From positions 8,155,245-8,219,244 of the forward strand of contig JABBOT010000007.1 in NCBI GenBank assembly GCA_016165875.1: 64,000 bases of DNA, given 5' to 3'. The notes below the pieces were generated by a model. It searched no databases. It worked only from the letters and a program-made list of their open reading frames with translations, and had not been told where the DNA came from. The translations under genes and the position numbers were made by a program. The first letter of the stretch is position 1, and the number at the start of each line of letters is the position of its first letter. The DNA comes from Acanthopleura granulata (lineage: Eukaryota > Mollusca > Polyplacophora > Chitonida > Chitonidae). Of this stretch, positions 57,304 to 64,000 are shown one piece after another.

Positions 57304-57411
57304 TGTGGTCGTGGGTTTCCCCGGGGTGTGTCCGGTTTCCTCCCAACTTAGTGTTAGCTCCCACTCGTATAAGTGAAAATTTCTGAAGTACGGCGTAACA
57401 ATAAATAACTA
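57304..57411 (+). mobile_element. 5'-truncated, decayed tRNA-SINE
   Basis: GTGGTCGTGGGTTTCCCCGG, TGTCCGGTTTCCTCCCA, ACTCGTATAAGTGAAAATTTC and GAAGTACGGCGTAACAATAA keep the order of the SINE's second half. AAACACCAATC is deleted from the 3' end. No head or target-site duplication is seen. Confidence 0.78.
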
Positions 57412-57707
57412 TATTTATACCCAGTTCAAATATCGGTGTTACGTAATAATTTTATTACAGGCTATAATGTAACTGTTCCTTGTCTATGGCTACAATGATG
57501 TAAGAGGATTTTGTTCAAATCACTCAGTGGTGACAGCAGAAGTATACATTTTCTGACATTGTCAAGCTGCTCTTTCATCACTAAAAATACTTCACTGTTA
57601 ATGTAATTTGCAATTGTTGTTGTAACTTGTTATGTATTAAGGCTCCTGTTCAACCTACATGTTGCCTCGTTGCCTTACTTATCATGTGAAGCTGATGAAA
57701 CAAAGAA
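57412..57707. other. Unassigned DNA before an inverted repeat
   Basis: About 300 bp without a recognised repeat; the only frame is the start of a 60-codon one at 57670. Confidence 0.45.
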
Positions 57708-58073
57708 CAGGGGAGTTTCGAATTCGAACTCTTTTGTCGCAAAAGGTAAGAAGAGTCCGACTGTGTCTTGTGACTTATCAAAAATATCCGGCAATTTCAT
57801 TCACTTTAATTTACCAATCACCACTTACGCCGTGTTAGGGAGGTACAATTGATCGCCTTCAATCAGCAGCTTCTTAAGTGAAAAAACTTTCAGCTCCTCA
57901 ATTTTCCCTGTTGTACGTCTAGCTTAAATAACTTTTTGTGACACCTTTCTTAGACGTTTATATTATAGTAAATGTGATCAGAAATAATTGCCAAATAATT
58001 TGGACAAGTCACATTGTACAGCAGGGCTTTTCTTACCTTTAGCGATAAAAGAGTTCGAACTCGAAATTCCGCT
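57708..58073. repeat. Inverted repeat, ~105-bp arms, ~155-bp spacer
   Basis: The left arm (57710-57812) reads GGGGAGTTTCGAATTCGAAC, TCTTTTGTCGCAAAAGGTAAG, TTGTGACTTATC and GGCAATTTC. The reverse complement of the right arm (about 57966-58072) reads GGAATTTCGAGTTCGAACTC, TTTTATCGCTAAAGGTAAG, ATGTGACTTGTCC and GGCAATTATTTC. The order and spacing agree. No transposase frame lies in the spacer, so this is either a MITE-like element or a local inverted duplication. Confidence 0.8.
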
Positions 58074-60664
58074 ATTGCCCCGTTACTGTGTGCTGTATAT
58101 AACGGTATCTCGATGAGGTTTAGACAGGTATGGACATATCACACTATCTGCAGATCCAAATAGCCTTTGGTGAAAAATGAAAACAAAACAAAATAAGGTG
58201 CTTAGATGTGCTCAGTAAATCAATAAATTGCACAGTCGATAAATAAATTTTTCACACCATTATTTCAATGCTTCGACTGACCTTTTCTTCACATATATGA
58301 TCAATGCCTCGAATGTTTCACAAATTCATATTTGTCAGTAGCAATTGTGCTCAGGTGACAGTGTGTGTTTATTTTTGTCAAGTATGTATCCAGTGCTCAT
58401 TTGAGAACTGTTGTTGGAATTAACATAGCCAAATGACGCCACATTGCTACATTCATTTGAAAAGACAAACAATGTTATATTTTCAAGAACTGACATTGTT
58501 CCAGCTTAGCAACGACCGCGAGCCTAAGAACGTAATCAAAACTTACTGGCTGTGTGGGGTTTTAATCAAGTTATCGTCCGGAATGAATTCAAAGCAGCCA
58601 TGCAGTCAACTGAAGATTTGATTTCTTTCTCTGCGGTCGTTGGTTAACCATATTTACGGAATGGTTATAATAGGTAGTGTCAACATTTGCATCATTTTCC
58701 TGCAACGTGCCCACAAATGTGAAGGTTACTCTCCGAGAAAATAAACGCATTGTTGGAACATCTAGGACAACCCCCGAGGAACGTCCTCTTGTGTCCTCGT
58801 GTCATAGCTGAATGGGACTCCGCTGCTTGTTTACCGATTACTGACATTCCGGCTTTCACATTTTGTAACTTGACTGAAAATAAAAACGTAATAAATTGCT
58901 CATCCACCTTTGAAGAGAACAAATTTTTACAGGTACGCGTTACTTTTTCCGGAGACCATGACTGTAACACACGCCGTTAGGAAGTGTACATCATTTGTCG
59001 GTGGACGAACAAGGCAGATTTTGGTTCAGTCGCAGGATCCATTACAGAAGTTTTGAGCTTCCCTTTGCCTTGATAACACCCAAAGCACCATTTATATGGA
59101 CACAGGTGGAGATCGTCGCTAATCATTTGCTACCCAGGAATACGACGAACTCTCAGGTGCTCGAGTATGACGTTATGCACCAAACAAACTTAAAATCAAC
59201 CAGTCTTTTGGATGATGTCATGTACGTCAAGCGTGTGTGAAAGCTTGCCGAATGACCTGCATAAGTCCCGTGGTTTACCAAGTTCATAGATCTGTTCACA
59301 ACTAAAACAAGAATATGTTTAATTGGAAGAGATTTGGGGGTGGATTGAGTCTATACAACTCTATTGGTTAGGAATGGTTTTAGAATACAGTGTTGCAAAA
59401 ACAAAACACTGACGGGCTAGTAAACGTGTCAGCAGTGTAATGGAGGTCCTAAGTTATTCTCGACTTCGCTGTTGGATCTCAGGTTTTTTGTGAAGGAAAA
59501 TGGTATTCTTCTGCCACCAAAATTATTTCTTAAAACATTCAAAAGTTTTGTGGAGCCTTACTTACAAAGGGTAAAAGATATGAATACAATAAGGCCAACG
59601 TCCCCTTTCGAACAGAACATTTGTCGACGACAATCCCAACTATATTTGCCTACAGAGGTGTAACAGCGTTTGCCGGTCCACCGGCTTGAACAAGTCTTAA
59701 TCGGAAGCTTTAAGCTGTTGACAAGCCATAATGTGACAATATAGTAGACTGCAGCCCTCGACCGTGGCCTATTTTATAGTTTTATGATCTGGCTGAGGCG
59801 TGTAGGTTATTTCAAGGGACAACTCCCATTATTATGCCATTAGTCTAATTATCATCATGACACCTTTGGCTTAATGACATTTTAAAAGCCGCGCACAACG
59901 AATATTGATTAGTGTTTTATGAGCTCCTGTGCAAAGGCTACTGTGAAAGAAGATGAGAGTTAAATGGCATCGAAGAACTTATTTTCTTTTTTTTTTTGGC
60001 CGATTCCCTTGTGAGGACAAGCACACAAGGGTATAAATTCGAATCCATTCACTTAACGAAAACTGCGCGTCACTGGTTATCAGAACTGCCTTATACATGG
60101 GATACACAGGCTGATGGGGAATTCTGTCAAAGCTACTTTAAAGGTCAAAAGGTCGAAAATAATGATAAAAGCCAAGGAAACCGATGGGCAAGAAAGAGAG
60201 CGAAAACGTTAATAAGTGTTAATGTAACCGGGACGCGTAGATATAAGTAATATAAAAGCAACTATAACTAGTGAACACTATTTCGTTTAAGTCTTGATCA
60301 TAGCTTGCAAAGTGGTGCTTAGTTTGGGCGGCCTTAACTTTTTTCACCATTGGTGAACCAAAGCAAGCATCTTTAATCCTGGGCCATCACCAAAACATTA
60401 CATCATTTGATGTAATGAAATAATATTTTTAATAATGTTATAAATATTTTGACATGAGGGACTATGTAATACAATAACTACCGGTACTTTATGGGATTAT
60501 ACTCAGTATTCATCACATGTCATTTCAATTGCCGTTCATTTTTAATGTTAATGAGAGCAAGGCACATATATGGAAATCTGGGATATTTCAGCATATATTA
60601 AAGAAACATTTTCATATAATGTGTACTTTTAGCTCCTTCCTTGTGAGATTTATAAGGTGGTTTT
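58074..60664. other. No gene recognised
   Basis: Opposite-strand frames cover 58692-58980 (92 codons minus, 76 plus). Plus frames of 81 (58995), 63 (59472) and 84 codons (59996) follow, the last just after a T-rich run. Their sequences are not low-complexity, but no family was recognised, so they are left uncalled. Confidence 0.4.
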
Positions 60665-60676
60665 AAATAATGTGCC

Positions 60677-60828
60677 TCTCCGGCCGGATGTGGGAAGGTC
60701 TGCCAACAAACTGCGGATGGTGGTGGGTTTCCTCCTGGCACTGATCGGTTTCCTCCCACAATAATACTGGCCGTCGTCGTATAAGTGAAATATTCTTGAG
60801 TATGGCGTAAAACACCAATCAAATAAAT
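60677..60828 (+). mobile_element. 5'-truncated tRNA-SINE with target-site duplication
   Basis: It starts abruptly at TCTCCGGCCGGATGTGGGAA and continues through GTCTGCCAACAAACTGCGG, the ATAATACTGGCCGTCGTCG core and TTGAGTATGGCGTAAAACAC with an (ATAA)n tail. The flanks AAATAATGTGCC (60665-60676) and AAATAATGCGCC (60829-60840) match at 11 of 12 positions. The start point inside the element, together with the duplication, fits incomplete reverse transcription. A 97-codon minus frame covering it is accidental. Confidence 0.9.
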
Positions 60829-60840
60829 AAATAATGCGCC

Positions 60841-63486
60841 ATTCTCAACAAAACCCAAATAACAATCAAACGTAGAAATTGAGTTCTTCAATCGTCAATG
60901 CCCTTTCCATAGAATTAAGGCTGTAGTGATATAAGGCTGTGAAGCATGCGGGTAGCTCTCCAATTTTTGCACCGTGAGAGAAAGAAGTCGACATTCGGAC
61001 CAGCTTACTATACAATGTAGACATGGTACATTTATATAGTTATCACTTCCAAATTTCCCAAGCTGTGTGAATTAATGATGCGCTGTTTAATATACTCTTG
61101 AGGAGAGGATGAGGATAGGCCCAGTAGGAGTTGGTACCCAAGCTGAATTGAGCCAAAGACGGGATTGGGGGGTTGGTGTTACGTTTTGGAAGAAACATGT
61201 CTCCGATCTGAACGAGTTAACCAAGGAAACATCGGACTGCCCCCTGAAGGGTCACCCCTGCGGGTTCCACTGGTATATGCGAGAGCGACAGATGCCCGAC
61301 CGAGAAGGAGATGCAGATGCCTTCAAATGACGTATAACCGTCGCTTAGCATTGATTTTCTGGCGTTTTTCTGACTGTAATTGTCCCTATGAATGAGACAA
61401 ATGCGTCGTAAAAATCATTTAAAACGCGAGGTAAACGGAAAATTAATTGTCTTCGGATGGGCACAGCGTCTGGCTCTCTAATAACGGCGAGGCTGTGCTC
61501 AGAACTCTCGCTCCTAAGCGCACCGCGTTTTACAGCCTTTAATGTAAGCTTTTTGTGTTCAGCCCTGTCATAAATGAAACATAAGCCCTCTGGTCCGGGT
61601 AGAAGGGATGACACTATGGCTATACGGCACTGTGATTTATGACAGAAGGCCATCCGTTTGTCTATGGGTCACTGTGCTATACTCAGGTCAGCATTTTTAT
61701 AAACGTAAACAACGTCGTGACCCTTTTAACTGCCTTTGGGGATGGAGGTGGGAGTAGGGGCTTTTGGTGACACAAAGCAATCGACGACGATCGCAATGTG
61801 GCCGTGGTCTACCTTTCGTTGAAGACCGCTTGAATTTCTCTGTGCTGTAACGTCACATGGGATGAAGTTGGTCAGTAAGATAGATGGTTTTACCCAAGCA
61901 ATCCTGTTTTCGTCCACAACACTGTTCGACATCGCAGACTTGGATTATGTATTGAATATTATGCGTCAAACAAAAAATAAAGGAATAAATAAACAAACAA
62001 ATGCCACTAGAGGGATTTTGCTCAGTGGTCTTGGCCCTCTTACACGAAGCCTTCTTGGTAGTTACGTGCTCATAACGTTAAGATGGCGTGCAAGTGGGCC
62101 CAGGTCCGTAACTGCAATATACAGGAGTTATTTATAACATTAATCCGTGCCTTGGACATGGAATTTCAGAAACTGGCTATCTTTTATTGCCATAGGGTTT
62201 CATCGACGGCGCTCATTGGTCTGTATGAACAGTCAGCTGATTTTGGCGCGCGAGTCTTGAACACACAACGTGAGAAAATTGTTCAGTGATTTACTCTGGA
62301 CACTGGTTTTATTCAAGCTTGAAAGTGGCCGTCATCCAGTAATGGATTTGGCTGTGGAAATGAGCAGCCTTGAAATCAGCCAATTCTATAAATGCAGTGA
62401 CTCAGTGATTGTAGAATAAGTCTCATATCCTATCTTCGATGGGGAATCCATAAAACCGATTACCTTACAATGGGTTGTGTTTGGATTGTGTGACTAATGC
62501 CCCTCCTTGGCATGTCAACACACCCTTAATAACCCAAAATACTAAAGAGTTTGATTGACAGTTCTACAATGCCATGCCCAAGGAATTTTCACATACATTA
62601 TGGACGTCAGTGGTATAGATGAAGAAACTGGAGTATCCGCAGTTCTTGAAGTTCTTGACGGATTTTCTCACTTGCACGTCACTAATACTAATGAAAACAA
62701 CTCTCTAGGAAAAGCCCTGTGAGAACATTGTCAGTGGGAGATTAATCAAGATACGTTTCCAAAGCCTGATGGTTACGAGCAACTTAATCACCAGGCTACA
62801 CCCCGCGCCACGTGTTTATATATATATTGGTATGATTTACTTCCATGGGGACTGGTTTAAATAGTTATTTCATGAGCCTTTTGGTAATCGAATTCGAATA
62901 GTTGGAAGACTCACACTACGTCTGCAGCATTCCATTATTTGTTAAGTGTATAACATGGAAATAATTTAAAACGTGGCAGAAATTTGCGGTATCACACGAA
63001 GTGCACGTGCCTCCTGAAGGCGCGCTTACATATCGCAAAAGGATAAAGCTTGTGTAAAGTGTCCGTCACATTGGGGCCCTCGTGCGAATGCTAAAAGGGA
63101 TGTGAGTTACATAATGAAACACAATTATCGATCTAAGAACCATACATGGAAGTCATAGAACTAACTTTACGCGATAAGCACATTAATCCAACGCTGCTTT
63201 CGGCCGAATATGAATATCTTTAAGTGTAAAAAATCGCAAATCTTGGTTGCTGTTTTTTTTCTTTAATTCCTGAAAGTTTGCCTGGCAGCGTACGAGGCCA
63301 AAGTGATGACGTCAGGAGGATGTTGCATATTAAAGCAACATATGTGATGCCCAAAGGCAAGTTAGTCTTGGAATGCCACGCTGGAATGAGCAGTTAAAGA
63401 ATTGCGTATCTTATTGAATTTTCTGTTACGGTTCATCGCTTAAATGTTATAGGCCCAAACATTTTGAGATCTATGATTAAATTAAT
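60841..63486. other. No gene recognised
   Basis: Frames of 73-102 codons occur at 61109-62289, with opposite-strand overlap at 61345-61653. None has a recognisable motif. At about 62550-62597 TTTGATTGACAGTTCTACAA...CCATGCCCAAGGAATTTTCAC looks like a highly decayed reversed SINE 3' end. A short TATATATATAT run is at 62818. Confidence 0.4.
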
Positions 63487-63948
63487 GAATAAAGTAGTTC
63501 TGAGGCTGTGTTATTGCACAAAGTACTGAGTTTTACTGCTATGTTAATGAACAATATCCAAACTATCGGGTTCTACGATATGCTACTTAACAAAATCGAC
63601 AGCACTGAGTTTCTTGTCTTAATGCTGAACAAGATGTAAATTATTGAGTTTTATGGCTGTTTTATTGAACAATATTTAAAGTATTAAATTGTACGGCTGT
63701 ACTGCTGAACAAGATGCAAATTATTGAATTTTATGGCTATTTTACTTAACACGATCTGAAGTATTGAATTATATGGCTATATAACTGAACAAGATCCAAA
63801 ATACTGAGTTTGGCGGCTGTAATATAAAGGACAGGATCATTGAGTTCTACAGCAAAAGTAATGAACAGTATTCAAAGTTCCAGAGTTTTACGGCAATATT
63901 AATGAAGATAATTCGAAGCATTCAAATGTAGAGCTATGTTAATGAAGA
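63487..63948. repeat. 40-bp tandem array, about 11-12 copies
   Basis: The unit is approximately GTATTGAGTTTTATGGCTGT followed by TTTACTGAACAAGATCCAAA. Clear copies start near 63523, 63602, 63641, 63681, 63721, 63761 and 63801, with decayed ones at both ends. Most are 39-41 bp. There is no long open frame. The array ends ~50 bp before the window edge. Confidence 0.85.
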
Positions 63949-64000
63949 AGGAAGAAAGTACATACATGGTGAAAAGAGATCATGTAGTACAGAATCAAAA

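Noticed and set aside
59960..60060. Another tRNA-SINE head (TTCGAATCC word near 60037)
   Set aside because: A box-B-like word is present but no box A, core or tail was found.
60598..60891. 97-codon minus frame (and similar frames at 3263-3526, 29858-30192 and 52401-52643)
   Set aside because: These frames read through SINE copies and differ only by SINE sequence variation.
1..64000. LINE, LTR-retrotransposon or DNA-transposase coding remnants
   Set aside because: No reverse transcriptase, integrase, RNase H or transposase motif was recognised in any frame; very decayed fragments could still be missed by eye.

Overview
The window looks like 64 kb of intergenic or deep intronic DNA from an animal nuclear genome. 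It is A+T-rich, and no reading frame on either strand could be assigned to a protein family. The longest open frames (170, 133, 127, 120, 118 and 117 codons) are either built from tandem repeats or have no recognisable motif, splice context or neighbours. No rRNA, free-standing tRNA gene, CRISPR array or bacterial-type operon was seen.

The best clue to the organism is a tRNA-headed SINE present in about a dozen copies and fragments. It has a box A/box B head, a conserved core that includes CCTCCCACCATAATGCTGG, and a 3' end of the form TTGAGTACGGCGTAAAACAC followed by (ATAA)n. From memory this type is common in molluscs and other lophotrochozoans and resembles the MetaSINE group, so a mollusc-like source is inferred but not proven. 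Four copies keep readable target-site duplications (about 3.3, 21.6, 52.4 and 60.7 kb), and one of these is a perfect match of at least 14 bp. A second, related SINE type appears around 2.9-3.2 kb and 13.3 kb.

Layout. 1.4-3.7 kb: SINE fragments, including a head-to-head pair. 4.7-5.4 kb: six units of a ~116-bp satellite. 5.8-6.2 kb: a 36-bp minisatellite that keeps a 170-codon frame open. 8.0-8.4 kb: a ~60-bp array with palindromic sites. 13.9-14.8 kb: an ~82-bp array interrupted by a small palindromic insertion. 24.3-24.8 kb: a 26-bp array in which every unit is a hairpin, with paired changes in the two arms; related motifs recur in the opposite sense at 28.4-29.3 kb. 37.6-39.6 kb: a degenerate fold-back with a SINE in its loop. 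42.3-42.9 kb: a ~620-bp near-perfect fold-back. 43.6-49.7 kb: dispersed copies of an unclassified repeat ('family X'), a TCT-rich array, a G-poor degenerate array and a small TIR element. 51.1 kb: a second small TIR element. 55.2-56.3 kb: GT-rich minisatellites. 56.9 kb: a ~101-bp duplication. 57.7-58.1 kb: another inverted repeat. 63.5-63.9 kb: a 40-bp tandem array.

No genes act together here. The biology visible is that of non-autonomous mobile elements, inverted repeats able to form long hairpins, and short tandem arrays. The most unusual objects are the covarying hairpin array at 24.3 kb, the fold-back at 42.3 kb whose loop carries an ETS/CRE-like promoter motif, and the unclassified dispersed family X. 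All repeat calls were made by eye; exact boundaries and percentage identities need alignment.
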